A stretch of 64,000 nucleotides of DNA from positions 3,841,001-3,905,000 of the forward strand of contig JBBBDQ010001027.1 of the NCBI GenBank assembly GCA_037127315.1, given 5' to 3'. This DNA is from Ascarosepion bandense (Eukaryota > Mollusca > Cephalopoda > Sepiida > Sepiidae). A program made the translations under genes and the position numbers. Below, piece by piece: positions 31,471 through 41,365 of this stretch (the stretch's first letter is position 1; every line of letters begins with the position of its first letter). Below the pieces are notes generated by a model. The model was not told where the DNA came from and ran no database searches. It saw only the letters and a list, made by a program, of their open reading frames with translations.

Positions 31471-31762
31471 CGATTTTCTACACTATTGTAAGAACTGCAA
31501 CCTTGAAACTTCTGAATATCGTTACTTATGTCTTTGTCTATGAGTGTATCAAATTTTATTAAAATCGGACCACTCCTTCTATCACCCGATTTTTTCGATT
31601 ATCCATTTTCGATATTTATTGGGGGTACCTCAACACAAAACCTCGCTAAGAACATTCGCAGGCGCTTATAGTACAACTGTGTAAATTTTCAAGAAAATCT
31701 GTTCAGCCGTTTCGGAGTCTATAGGTAACGGATAGACACAGAGAGAGAGACACACACACACA
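31468..31762 (-). mobile_element. Helitron-like element, 5' module only (copy 3)
   Basis: Matches the 5' module of the other copies: ATCGATTTTCTACACTATTG, CCTTGAAACTTCTGAATATC, GGGGGTACCTCAACACAAAA, TTCAGCCGTTTCGGAGTCTA. The 3' module with hairpin is missing; a TA microsatellite marks the break. Confidence 0.7.
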
Positions 31763-31985
31763 CAGTTAGTTTAGTCTATCTACTCCAATTGAAAAAAAAA
31801 AAGAGTGGGAAGATTGGAAAAGAGAAACCGGAAACCGCACCCTAAACAGGGAACAAGGGATGAGCCCCTTCACCTGTTCAATAGACGTGGGTGGAGTGTG
31901 AACCGGGCGATAGTTTAGTCTATCTACTCCAATTGAAAAAAAAAGAGTGAGAAGATTGGAAAAGAGAAAACCGGAAACCAATACA
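31763..31985 (-). mobile_element. LINE-A2 3'-UTR fragments, tandem
   Basis: Antisense copies of the LINE-A2 3' region: GTCTATCTACTCCAATTG twice (about 31775 and 31917) and GGAAAAGAGAAACCGGAAAC twice. Compare 33308-33510, where the terminal CCTTGCTCAGGGTGATATGA is kept. The overlapping 71-aa minus-strand frame is a repeat reading. Confidence 0.65.
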
Positions 31986-32204
31986 ACAATACTATAACAA
32001 GATGTACAAATATTTAGATAAAAACCTCGTTACATAATGTGTAACTGCAAAGGGACTTAGCGAGTATTGAGAAAAAAAGGTTTCATGAATATGACGAAAG
32101 AGGAAGGGTGTTGAACAAAATCAGGATCTGAATCTTTCATATAAACATGTGTCGTTAAAAACGACTGACAAGGAAGATTATATATACTTCCACCGAACGC
32201 CCTT

Positions 32205-32328
32205 AGCCCAGGGGTAGAGTCGCCGACTGACGCCATTTCGGTCGGGTTTCAATCCTGGGTAAAAAAGCAATCGGAGTCTAGCCGTACTGATGAGTTGTGA
32301 TACGGCGAAACAGATCTGTCTGCGGATG

Positions 32329-32330
<2 letters not shown>
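32205..32330 (+). ncRNA. tRNA-like repeat ending in a hammerhead ribozyme, copy 1
   Basis: A tRNA-like head, TAGCCCAGGGGTAGAGTCGCC (A box, from 32214) and GGGTTTCAATCCTGGG (B box, 32244-32259), is followed by a full hammerhead. Stem I is CCGTA (32282-32286) with TGCGG (32321-32325). CTGATGA is at 32287-32293. Stem II is GTTGT/ACGGC with two G-T pairs and a 3-nt GAT loop. GAAA is at 32307-32310, a minimal stem III is CA/TG, and GTC at 32318-32320 gives predicted cleavage after 32320. A TA microsatellite follows. The design, pol III promoter plus hammerhead, resembles the schistosome Sm-alpha repeat (established knowledge), but the sequence is different. Confidence 0.78.
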
Positions 32331-32331
<1 letters not shown>

Positions 32332-32362
<31 letters not shown>

Positions 32363-32379
32363 GAGTTGAGGGCCAAATG

Positions 32380-32439
<60 letters not shown>

Positions 32440-32440
32440 T
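32332..32440. repeat. TA and TC/TG microsatellites
   Basis: (TA)n at 32332-32360, then (TC)n and (TG)n at 32382-32440. Confidence 0.95.
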
Positions 32441-32708
32441 TACACAGAGAGGGCTTTAAAGATTGAATGTAGATGGCCTCCAACACTTTTCGGTGGTAAC
32501 TGGAGTGGGGCGTACTTAGGCTGGGGAACGTGTCCACACTAAAGTTAGCGGCACAATTATGGTTATTAATAAGGTGTTCCACAATGGAAGACCCGTATGT
32601 ATTGGTCAGCCTATCGGACGAGGAATAGTTCCAATTACGGATTTTTGTAGGTATATGTTGTTTAATTCTGGCATCTAGTCTTTGAGTAGTACTCCCTATG
32701 TAGTGCAA
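32436..32708 (-). pseudogene. Penelope-like element GIY-YIG endonuclease, third lineage
   Basis: The minus strand starts HYIGSTTQRLDARIKQHIPT, then LTNTYGSSIVEHLINNHNCA and HRKVLEAIYIQSLKPSLCKH, the classic C-terminal endonuclease block of PLEs. The frame then runs into a GA microsatellite (RERERE). The upstream RT part is missing. It is distinct from the PLEs at 2.5 kb and 5.3 kb. The hammerhead at 32.3 kb lies on the opposite strand, so the two probably come from different elements. Confidence 0.82.
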
Positions 32709-32711
32709 TCT

Positions 32712-33307
32712 GCAACTACATTTAAATATTTAAAGTAAATAAGTGTTATGGTGTAGGAGGATTACTCGTTGAATAATAACAAAAAAAAACTACTTTAAAT
32801 TTAGAGGTATTAACTGTTGGACTAAATTACAAAAGCTTCCTAGAAAGAGCTTCTCACATAAAAAAAATAAGGATGTAAGCTGAAATCAAAGACAATATCT
32901 TCCACTCTGTTTCTAACTAAAGTCTAATAATAACAACGTATTTAATTGTACATATTTTGCTTATAATTAACATTTATGGTATTTATGGGGCGGAAAACTG
33001 TCAGATCGTTAATATTAAGTCAACTTATTGCAGCGAGAAAAACAACTTAAAAGTGACCAGCGCCATATTGTCGGAGATGTTTGTCTGCATCACGTGGTAA
33101 CTAAAATGGCGCTTTTTTTTTTTTTGTTCGTAGCTTTAATTTTATTTTCCAGACAAGCAACAAAATCCACAAAACATTTTGTTCACTTTTTATTTCTGAT
33201 TGCTTTTTTTAAGATAGAAAAAAATTTATTTTTTTCAATGAATAGCTTTTTAATTCTTTTATTAATAATATATGTAAATATTGTCAGAAATAATCTTCAG
33301 AGAGGAA
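32712..33307. other. AT-rich intergenic stretch
   Basis: No supported gene. The 102-aa plus frame at 33028-33336 is a T-rich, low-complexity hydrophobic reading and is not convincing. Confidence 0.45.
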
Positions 33308-33510
33308 TTTTTTTTTTTTTAATCATATCACCCTGAGCAAGGCGGTAACGCCACTGATGTGAAGGGGGTTACATAAGAGTGAAAAGATTGGAAAAGAGAA
33401 AGCCGGAAACCACATCCTAAACAGGGAACAAGGGATGAGTCTCTTCACCTGTTCAATAGACGAGGGTGGAGTGTGAACCGGGCGATAGTTTAGTCTATCT
33501 ACTCCAATTA
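33308..33510 (-). mobile_element. LINE-A2 3' end
   Basis: The antisense tail begins AATCATATCACCCTGAGCAA and GGCGGTAACGCCACTGATG and passes into the TGGAAAAGAGAAAGCCGGAA block. Read on the minus strand it closes ATCAGTGGCGTTACCGCCTT then CAGGGTGATATGATT, clearly related to the LINE-A tail. Confidence 0.75.
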
Positions 33511-33519
33511 TTTAATGAT

Positions 33520-33775
33520 GTTTTAGCCATTGTACATTTTGGCCTTCTTCAGGTTGGAATTTATTTTGTCCATTGAAGGGGGAAGAGATTATTCTAGTTC
33601 CATGCTTCTTCTGGATATCTGTTTCAGCTATTTCCCTTTAGTAATTCAACTCCAAGTTTTTGTTCACCTCTGCTGTGGTTAGGTATTGAACCCACAACTC
33701 TTTGGGTCAAGTCACTGGATTATTACAACCAAAGCTTTTATCCACTGGAACAACAGCCAAAGCATCATGAATATG
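33520..33775 (-). mobile_element. tRNA-derived SINE2 copy
   Basis: The minus strand starts with a tRNA-like head: A-box-like TTCCAGTGGATAAAAGC (around 33735-33750) and B-box-like GTGGGTTCAATACC (around 33682-33695). The body is shared loosely with 4760-5075. Confidence 0.55.
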
Positions 33776-36468
33776 ACAAGATGGGGGTAACAGTCCAAGC
33801 AATGTGAATAGTATGAACAATTATAATACCTCATCTTGGAAATATAGACAGAACCTAAACTACCTTTATTCTTTATTTTATTCTATTTTTTTTTTTTCAA
33901 AGATATTAAATGAAACAAATTTTTAAAGTTTTTTTTTTCAATGTTCTTGAGAGAACAGGAAAAAAAAATTACTAAAAGAAAGAGACTAGAGGAAAACTGT
34001 ATTTAGTTTTAACCGACGCGTTTCGTCTACTGAAAGATTTTATTAAGTCAAAAAAAAAAAGAAATTAATTTATTTGAAAAAAAGTATCTATAAACAAAAA
34101 CAAAATGCAAAATGTTTTGGTAATTACAAAATTATAAAACGCTCATAAATATTTATTAGATCTACTGAAAAATACTAGATATTTAATTACGTTATTTTCT
34201 ATACACGAAGAGAATGTTTTAAATAAAATACATTGTTGGATTGTTAAAACGTTGAAATGATTTCTAGGTACCTCCAAAAAATCGCTAAAAAAACAGTATA
34301 GTAGAAATAAAGAAGTTCCAAACTTAATAAAACAATTTTTTCAATAAAAATGTTTATATTATTAAAAGGAAAAATCAAAGTAATTTTTAATTATTTAAAA
34401 AAAATTTTAATCCCTTCTAACATTTTTGAAATTTTGTCAGAAAATTTTGTTTTAATTTGAGTTAACGGTTAAACAAACGTTACGAATGTTTACAATGGAA
34501 AACGTAATAATCGCATCAACGACTGGTTTTCGGTGACAAACACATTAATTTCGAAATTCTCGCAAAAATCAAATAATTGTCGAATTTTAATAAAACTTCC
34601 AGTCCACATTCACAAATGAATGAAATTATTTTTTAAATTAATATTTTTTAAAATCTTAGTAAAAATATTTTTAACTCTGTTACCCACCCTCCTTGAAATT
34701 TTAATAAATTTTAATTTACTTTTTCTTTTTTTTTAATCATATCACACCGGGCAAGGCGGTAAGGCCACTGGTGTGCAGGGGGCTACGTAAGAGTGAAAAG
34801 ATTGGAAAAGAGAAAACCGGAAACCACAGCCTAAACAGGGAACAAGGGATGAGCCTCTATGGAAACTATTTTTTATTAGTTAAACGTAGGGTTCACTGGG
34901 AAATATAAATCATCTATTTTCTTTTTTTTAAATTTAAGAACACTATCCGAAGATCTGCTCCAAAGGGGAAAATAAAAAATGTAATAAAACTCTGATATAA
35001 TTTAATTTGAGAAGCTTTTAATTGCTGGAATAAATAATAATAATTAAGGACTTTATAGTCTGAAGGAAAAAAATTCGATTACTAATAACATTTTTAAAGA
35101 ATTGCTTTCGTTTTTTTTTATCACAATAATTCATAAAGTTTTTAAAATATTTATAAAACCTTTTAAAGAACTGTTGCCCTTAGATTTTTTAAGTTAAGAA
35201 TTGATAATTATATTGCCTATCGAAAATTGAACAGTTTAATAAAAATCGTTCTACGCCCATATTTTAAAATAATTTAAACTTTTTTTTTGTGCATTTGATT
35301 TTTTTTTTTTTTTTTGTATGGCAATTTCTATGTGCAGATTAAAAAGTCAGATTTTCCTCCCTTACCCGAAAGAAAATGAGGACAATTTTGTCGCTTATGA
35401 ACGCCATATATTTTTATCTCTAATCAAGAACCATTCAACACGATCTTGATTTACGACGCGTACAGGTCAAAAAGTTCAAATTTGTGATTAAGAAATAGTT
35501 TTATTCTAAATTTCACGCTATAAATAAATAATAATTGTGTAAATCAGATTAATTTAACATAAAATTTGCTAATTTCCCAAAACTAATGTGTCACAGACGT
35601 ATATTTTATTTTTGCAAGATTTTTAAAACCGAGAATTAAGTTTTGTTTACAAAAATGTGTCGATCGCTCAAAAATGGCGGCAAATTCAAAAATTGAAAAT
35701 ACAAATCTCAAACTTTTATATTCCAATCAATATAATTTCTGTTTGAAATTCACCAGAGTATTTTGCTTACTGGAAATAGTAAATTTAATTATTTAGCTTT
35801 CAATTTAAACTAAAATAAAAAATTCAAGAAAACTTTTTCATGTTTAAAAATTCAGTTTAAAAGTAACTATGCAGTTTTTTTTGTTTTTTTGTTTTGTTTT
35901 TTTTGTTTTTGTGATTTAGTGGAAGTATCTAGATTTAACCATTTCATTTTGTTTTTCATATGTTTGTTATAAATGTTGGCTTGTTTGTGTAGCGGTTCTA
36001 TTAGAAAAGGTAAGATTAGGGAAATAACTAAGGAGCAGATTAATATTTTGATAAAATTTGATAGCGGTGCTCTCGAGGATTTTCCATCTGAGAAAATTAT
36101 TTTCTCTTTTGATGAGTATGGTATTTTTTAGGTAGAAATTGTGGCCGAATTTATTTCTGTGTATGAACAGTGCATTTATTAAATTCTTGTTTATGATGTC
36201 CCTTTTGTGTTCATTTTACATACTCGGAGAGAATGTTTTCATATGTAATATATTGTTTGGATTGCTATAAGACATTGAAATGATGGAATTAACCATTTTT
36301 TTTTCTTTTTTTTTTTTGCGGTCTTGTTTATATGTCTGTTGTATATGTTGGGTTGGGAAAGTATTGTTTGTATTAGGAAAGGTGAAATTGAGTAATAGAA
36401 TCATTACTTTCCCAAATTGTTGATTTTATAGATGTATTGTTCGACTTTTTCATGTTTATTTTAATTTC
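33776..36468. other. AT-rich non-coding DNA carrying segment S copy 1
   Basis: 34140-35850 is a diverged copy of the sequences at 55640-56830 and 57735-58150. For example TTTTTAAAACCGAGAATTAA, ATATAATTTCTGTT and TTGCTTACTGGAAATAGTAA recur in order. A minus-strand LINE-A2 3' end is inserted at 34733-34858. 35938-36020 and 36294-36390 are a rough direct repeat. No coding similarity; this is the upstream flank of the GPCR. Confidence 0.55.
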
Positions 36469-36490
36469 GTTTTTTCTTTTTTTTTTACAG
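36469..36490 (+). promoter_or_regulatory. Candidate 3' splice site before the GPCR 5' UTR
   Basis: A pyrimidine tract of about 18 bases ends in ACAG at 36487-36490, a good splice-acceptor context. The exon starting at 36491 would then carry a tiny upstream ORF (ATG 36494, four codons, stop 36506-36508) and run uninterrupted to the receptor. Prediction only. Confidence 0.35.
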
Positions 36491-37026
36491 AAAATGGAAA
36501 CAGAGTAATGACGCTTCCTTCAAAAAGATGAAATTTAAATGCTTAATTTTAATTGAAAAGTTTAAAATTTTAAATGAAAAGAAAAAACCGAGTGAGCTTG
36601 ATTGATTGGCAGTCTTTGAAAAGCAGAAAAAATGTTTTTATTAACATCAAATATCATTTAATCACGGAAAGATTTCCAGAAACCAATTTAAAAAACACTA
36701 CAATGAAATAACTCTCGGAAAAAAACAGACTAAAAGCGAAATGTCACGGATTTATCTAATAAACGAATAAAACCATTTAGTAAAAGTAAAAACTAATTAC
36801 CAAGGGGAAAATCTGTAATATTTATCTGATTTAGCGAGTTATTTCCCTTGAATCTCCCAAATCTCCATTTTTATTTCCAAAAAGTCATTGTTGGAAATTA
36901 TACAAAACTATTCAGAAATAAATATTGTTCCATGTAACAAAAAAACAAGAAAAACAAACAGCAACGCAAACGAATATTTTTGTTACTTCAGTCTCGTCTT
37001 AAACAAAAAGCCTAACTGAATTACCA

Positions 37027-38265
37027 ATGCCTGAATTAAACTCCTCGTCACCGTCCGTAAACGTCTCCAATTTATGGCTGGCGTCAACGTTGACGACATC
37101 AGCACAGACTTCGTTTTTAACGTCATTCTTCAACGATACCTTGTACTCGTCAACGAAGCCTAACACGTTATGGGACGAAAATCGTCGTAAGGCGAACGGC
37201 TTTGTCTTCGTCGTCGTCTATTTGGCGCTTCTCATGATTTCAGGAATCATCGGTAACTGTTTGGTTTGTTACGTTTACTATTTCAGATTTCGACTTACAC
37301 CGGCCAATCTTTTCATCTTCACTCTGGGGGTCCTAGATATGGCCAGTTGCTGTATAGGGATGCCGTTTGAAATCTGCGACATCAGCTACCCGTACATGTT
37401 CGACGCTCCTGTCGCTTGCAAACTACTACGCTTCGCCGAGTCTGTTACTATCATGGCTTCGGCAGCTACACTTATATGTGTTGCTTTTGATCGCTATTTT
37501 AAAATCTGCCGACCATTTCATAAATTCCCACTCCAAACAGCCCGTATTCTTTGCTTTGCATCAGTTTTACTAAGTCTTTGTATGTCTTGGCCAGCACTGG
37601 TCATCTTCGGTCGCAAATCTATCCCGACCTCCGACCCGAATATAATTGGAGTTGAGTGTACAGTTGACGATAATATTCGTGATGGAGTTTACCCAATTTT
37701 ATATTATGGAACATTACTGGGCGTGTTTGTTATCGCTTTGAGTATTATTACGACATTGTACACGCTCATTGGCAGAATGGTATGGAAAGTCAAAAGAACA
37801 ACAATCGGTGAAGTCTTGGATACCACCCGACGACCAAGCGCTGCCAGCGTACAAATGACCCCACCTTCAGGCAATGCTCCCAAGGAAGATAGGCGAGGGT
37901 CGTTAGACAGTTTATCGACACCGACCCCGAATTCCCGTCAAGCTATACGTGCCGGCCGGACAACAATGATATTCATCACCGTAACCGCCATTTTTGCCCT
38001 TAGTTTCCTGCCTTTTCTCACGGTGACGTTGCTGAAGGCAACCAAAGTTGCTTTCAATGAATTCAAAACGCATCAAGAGGAGTTGATATACAACGTATGT
38101 GTGCGCTCATATTTCATAAATAACAGTGTCAATCCGCTCATTTATAGTGTGATGAACATTAATTTTCGACGAGAGTGCTTGGCAATCTTCAGAAGTTGGT
38201 TTGAGTCTTGTCAAGCCCTTAAAAAGATAAAAACATTGCGAAAAAGTGATACTTCCGATTTATGA
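37027..38265 (+). CDS. Class A (rhodopsin-like) G protein-coupled receptor, orphan
   Basis: Complete 412-aa seven-helix receptor in one exon; the only probable host gene here. An in-frame TAA at 37000-37002 precedes the ATG, so 37027 is the first possible start; its -3 base is C, a weak context. The N-terminus (1-57) has three N-glycosylation sequons (N5, N12, N36). TM1 about 59-82 has GN77; TM2 93-115 has LGVLD104; TM3 131-153 starts at C131, which should bridge to C211; DRY is 155-157; TM4 171-194 has W188. TM5 is about 222-246, then a Ser/Thr/Pro-rich loop 3 (253-308). TM6 has FALSFLP (323-329), with F327 replacing the usual Trp. TM7 has NPLIY (369-373), then helix 8 (NFRREC). It should sit in the plasma membrane and couple to G proteins. 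It resembles peptide-type orphan receptors, but I cannot name a ligand. Large intronless receptor families occur in molluscs. Confidence 0.93.
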   Translation: MPELNSSSPSVNVSNLWLASTLTTSAQTSFLTSFFNDTLYSSTKPNTLWDENRRKANGFVFVVVYLALLMISGIIGNCLVCYVYYFRFRLTPANLFIFTLGVLDMASCCIGMPFEICDISYPYMFDAPVACKLLRFAESVTIMASAATLICVAFDRYFKICRPFHKFPLQTARILCFASVLLSLCMSWPALVIFGRKSIPTSDPNIIGVECTVDDNIRDGVYPILYYGTLLGVFVIALSIITTLYTLIGRMVWKVKRTTIGEVLDTTRRPSAASVQMTPPSGNAPKEDRRGSLDSLSTPTPNSRQAIRAGRTTMIFITVTAIFALSFLPFLTVTLLKATKVAFNEFKTHQEELIYNVCVRSYFINNSVNPLIYSVMNINFRRECLAIFRSWFESCQALKKIKTLRKSDTSDL

Positions 38266-38500
38266 TATAATGATGGCGGCTAACGTATGGTTGAAAACTG
38301 TGTGTTAGGATTGTTTTATGAGTACAGTGAGAAGAAATAACAGACGTGGAAATAGAGGCAGCATTAAAATTGTTTACACATGTATATACATTCCTGTTGA
38401 AAAAAAGTTACAGAACTGAGAATACGCAAAAAGCAAAAGAATTCCTTTGATTTTCATTGGTATAATCGGTAAAATACATTCTAAGTGAATTTAACGCAAT
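38266..38500 (+). other. GPCR 3' flank
   Basis: Non-repetitive AT-rich DNA after the stop codon. No AATAAA is seen before the LINE-A fragment at 38507; the first one is at 38971-38976, so the transcript may run through that fragment. Confidence 0.4.
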
Positions 38501-38506
38501 ACTTGA

Positions 38507-38805
38507 TTGCCAAATAGGTCCCACCTTTTTACTGTTGAAATAGTTAAATGTAACCGCTACTCCAAAAGTTTCTTTCCTCGTACTTCCCGCCTGTGGAACT
38601 CCCTTTCGTTTACTTGCTTTCCTGATAGCTACAATCTCAAAAAATTAAATGCAACGTCAAGTGTCATCTTTTATCTTCTTGAATCACGTTCATCTTTTAT
38701 CCTTTTTTTTTTCGACCCCCTCTGTACCTAAGCTTTTCTTCCATTGTAACCCCCTGCTCACTAGTAGTGGTCTCGCCTTACTTGGAGTGAAATGATTACA
38801 AGAAA
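38507..38805 (+). mobile_element. LINE-A 3' fragment
   Basis: Encodes PNRSHLFTVEIVKCN, SKSFFPRTSRLWNSLSF and FPDSYNLKKLN, then the 3' UTR ending TTGGAGTGAAATGATTACAA. Several small deletions relative to other copies. Confidence 0.8.
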
Positions 38806-39218
38806 GAGAGATCATTGGTTTTTGGTGTCTCAAATCAAATTCCCCACCCCCGTCTTCCGTTTTCGATCCCTAGTTTCCTCAATACCTCCCAATTCTCGTC
38901 AATTTTTTTTTTTAAATCTAGGCTTTTACTGTTAATTACTGAATCAATTTATGATTCGGAATTCCAACCAAATAAACTAAGAACTCCTTTTTTCGGCGGA
39001 TCATAAATTTCCATTAAATATGACGCTTACTACAACTGGTGGCTAAAATGCCACTTCTTGGATTTTAAATATTTCCACTGGGAAACAAATGCAACCAGTT
39101 TGAGAAACTTTGTGATTGATATTTGTGTTAGAGAAGTTTTTTTGTTTTTTTTTTTACTTATTTTTTATTTCTTTATTTTTTGACTAAAATTAGAACCGTT
39201 AAGAAACGGAAAAGTGAA

Positions 39219-39254
<36 letters not shown>

Positions 39255-39329
39255 ATCGAAAATAAGAAAGCAAACAAGAAGCAAATAAACAAAGCCTTTC
39301 ACTGGGTATGGCATACAGGACTTCTCTAC
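38806..39329. other. Intergenic with a GAAA microsatellite
   Basis: (GAAA)n at about 39222-39255. No supported gene. Confidence 0.5.
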
Positions 39330-39339
39330 AAGCTAAAAA

Positions 39340-40130
39340 GATACGGGATTTCCTGATCTGATCCAGTTGATCCGGTTTTTCCTATCAAATCCCGAAATGA
39401 AGATCCTCCTGAACGGCCAATCATCTAGATCCTTTCGTACTAACGCGAGTGTCTCCCAAGGTTCCATCCTTGGTCCTACGCTGTTTTTAATTTTCAGTAC
39501 CCACCTTAACGATTACATCAGATCTCAACTTGCCCTCTACGCTGACAAAGCAACCATTTACTCTTGCCTCAACAATAAGACTAATCAGTCCGACAAAATA
39601 GCACCTGGTGTCTAAAATGACCTCATGACAGTCGTTAACCGGGGCAAAAGCTGGCTTGTCAATTTTGACGCCTACAAAACTAAACTTCACTCCAATAATC
39701 ATCTGAGAGATCATTATCTGTTCTCCATCAGCATGGCTGATGCTAACCTCCTGGAAAGTGACTTGTTTCGCCTTCTCAGGCTAACGTTCTCTGCTGGCAT
39801 GAAGTAGAAAAATATATTGGATCTATTGCTAGGTCAGCTGCTAAGAAAATCGGTTTAGTGTCGGGAGAGACAATTTTTCTCTCTGGAAACAATCTTGCAT
39901 ATTGATGCCTACCATACTTCCATTCTTAGAATATTGCTGCTAAATATTATTCGATGCGTGATAAGATCCAAAGAAGAATTAACAATATTAATCGTCCTGA
40001 TCTGACGACCCGATTTCTGTCACTTACCCACCAACGTAAGGTTGCCTCTCTGTGCCTTTTCTATAAATACTTTCATGGTAATTGGTTCGGATGATCTCTT
40101 CCCTACCGTGCCAAGACTTTATGAATTTAA
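39340..40130 (+). pseudogene. LINE-A reverse transcriptase, catalytic part, decayed
   Basis: 39367-39615 encodes the RT palm: ILLNGQSSRSFRTNASVSQG, SILGPTLFLIFSTHLNDY and ALYADKATIYSCLNN. The catalytic YADD box reads YADK, so a metal-binding Asp is lost. 39625-39807 continues WLVNFDAYKTKLH and a degraded RLLRLTF. After that only traces remain (LTHQRKVASLCLFYKYFHG near 40020-40080). At about 40131 it joins an RTE-like fragment. Confidence 0.8.
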
Positions 40131-40410
40131 GCGGATACTGAGCATCAGGAAGAGACAACTAAAGTTCCTGGGACATGCAAAGAGGAAGGAGAGCTTGGAG
40201 AACCTGATACTCACAGGCCAGATAGAGGGGAAAAAGAGACAAGGGAAAGCAGCGGATAACATATTTGAAGGACCTGATCAGAACGGAACGACGTTTGCTT
40301 GGTGTAACAGGAGAAGGCGTGCTCAGAGCCACCAGGGACAGGGAGATGTGGAAAGCCATGATCACCTACGTCCTGAAAGGACAGGGCACATAGAAGAAGA
40401 ATATATTTGC
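40131..40410 (+). pseudogene. RTE-like LINE C-terminal fragment
   Basis: LSIRKRQLKFLGHAKRKESL and ENLILTGQIEGKKRQGKAAD match the RTE-like element at 8.6-9.6 kb. It ends GGACAGGGCACATAGAAGAA. It starts abruptly inside the LINE-A remnant. Confidence 0.8.
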
Positions 40411-40429
40411 CAACTGTTTATAAGAAATT

Positions 40430-40510
40430 ATAATGTGGGTATAAAATGGGGGATCAATTTTATATTATAATTAATATATAGAATGATCCCTCATTTTGTG
40501 GTTATGCTAG
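40430..40510. repeat. Small foldback around AAAATGGGGGATCA
   Basis: AAAATGGGGGATCA (40443-40456) faces TGATCCCTCATTTT (40484-40497), one mismatch. Similar foldbacks occur at 30881-30931 and 52661-52706. Confidence 0.65.
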
Positions 40511-40559
40511 TTTCTATACATTTATATTCTAGATATATGGGCTTGAGCTAGTGGATGGC

Positions 40560-40690
40560 AGAGCACGGTTTGGGAGGGGTAACAGAAGAAAGCGTACTAA
40601 GAGCTACCAGGGACAGAGAGATGTGGAGAGCCGTGATCGCCTATGTCCTGAAAGGACAGGGCACATAAAAGAAGAAGAAGACTAGACTGG
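40560..40690 (+). mobile_element. RTE-like LINE 3' terminus
   Basis: Starts near GGCAGAGCACGGTTTGGGAG, encodes the last residues (ATRDREMWRAVIAYVLKGQ-like) and ends CATAAAAGAAGAAGAAGACT, the (AAG)n tail of the family. Confidence 0.75.
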
Positions 40691-41365
40691 CATCAAGATC
40701 TCATCAATTTACAGTTGAACTGGTGAGGTGTAACCGTAAGTTCTATGCTAACAGTTCCTTTTCTTGCATTTCTGACTGGTGGAACTCCATTCCGGCTCCA
40801 TACTTTCCAGCCAACTTTAATCTGCAAAACTTTAAATGCAATGTGAATCGCTACCTACTCTCCTCCTTGTTACTCTTTTCTCTTCAACGCCCTCTAATGG
40901 TCCTGGGCATGACGGTAAACTGCATCCAGCAGCAAGCCTCTGATTAGGAGGTTGTGAGGAGCGTGGAACCACCTCTTAATTGCTGTTGTTCCCAGGTCCA
41001 CCCTGACCCGGAGTGGTAGCACTTGTTAGGGTCCCAGCTATGGGCAAATAGTTAACTCCCCAAATAGGAGTTAAAACACTATGAAAGCATAGAAATACAC
41101 TTTTATAGAAATATATACATCAAAAGACGTTTATAGAAAAATATACATTTTTGAAGGAAAAATATTACCAACAATACATTTTTAAAGAAAAAATTATTCT
41201 CAGCCAAACATTTTGAGTACAAAACTAGAAGACATTTTCAGTTTTCTAAAATAGAAAAGAATAAAAACAAAAAAAAATTCATTAAAATGTAACTGAATCA
41301 ACCATTAAAACCCTACCTTTTTGGCATTAAATAACCCACAGTGGTTTTGATATACAGTTAAACAA
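40691..41365 (+). mobile_element. LINE-A relative (subtype 3) end joined to repeat D
   Basis: 40691-40860 encodes RSHQFTVELVRCNRKFYANS, WWNSIPAPYFPANFNLQNFK and NVNRYLLS. From about 40905 the sequence is repeat D (ACTGCATCCAGCAGCAAGCC, GGAACCACCTCTTAATTGCT, GGCATTAAATAACCCACAGT). The direct join suggests that repeat D could be the 3' UTR of this LINE subtype. Confidence 0.6.

Noticed and set aside
33028..33336. 102-aa plus-strand frame as a small membrane protein
   Set aside because: The hydrophobicity comes from poly-T runs, the frame overlaps a LINE-A2 tail, and there is no conserved motif.
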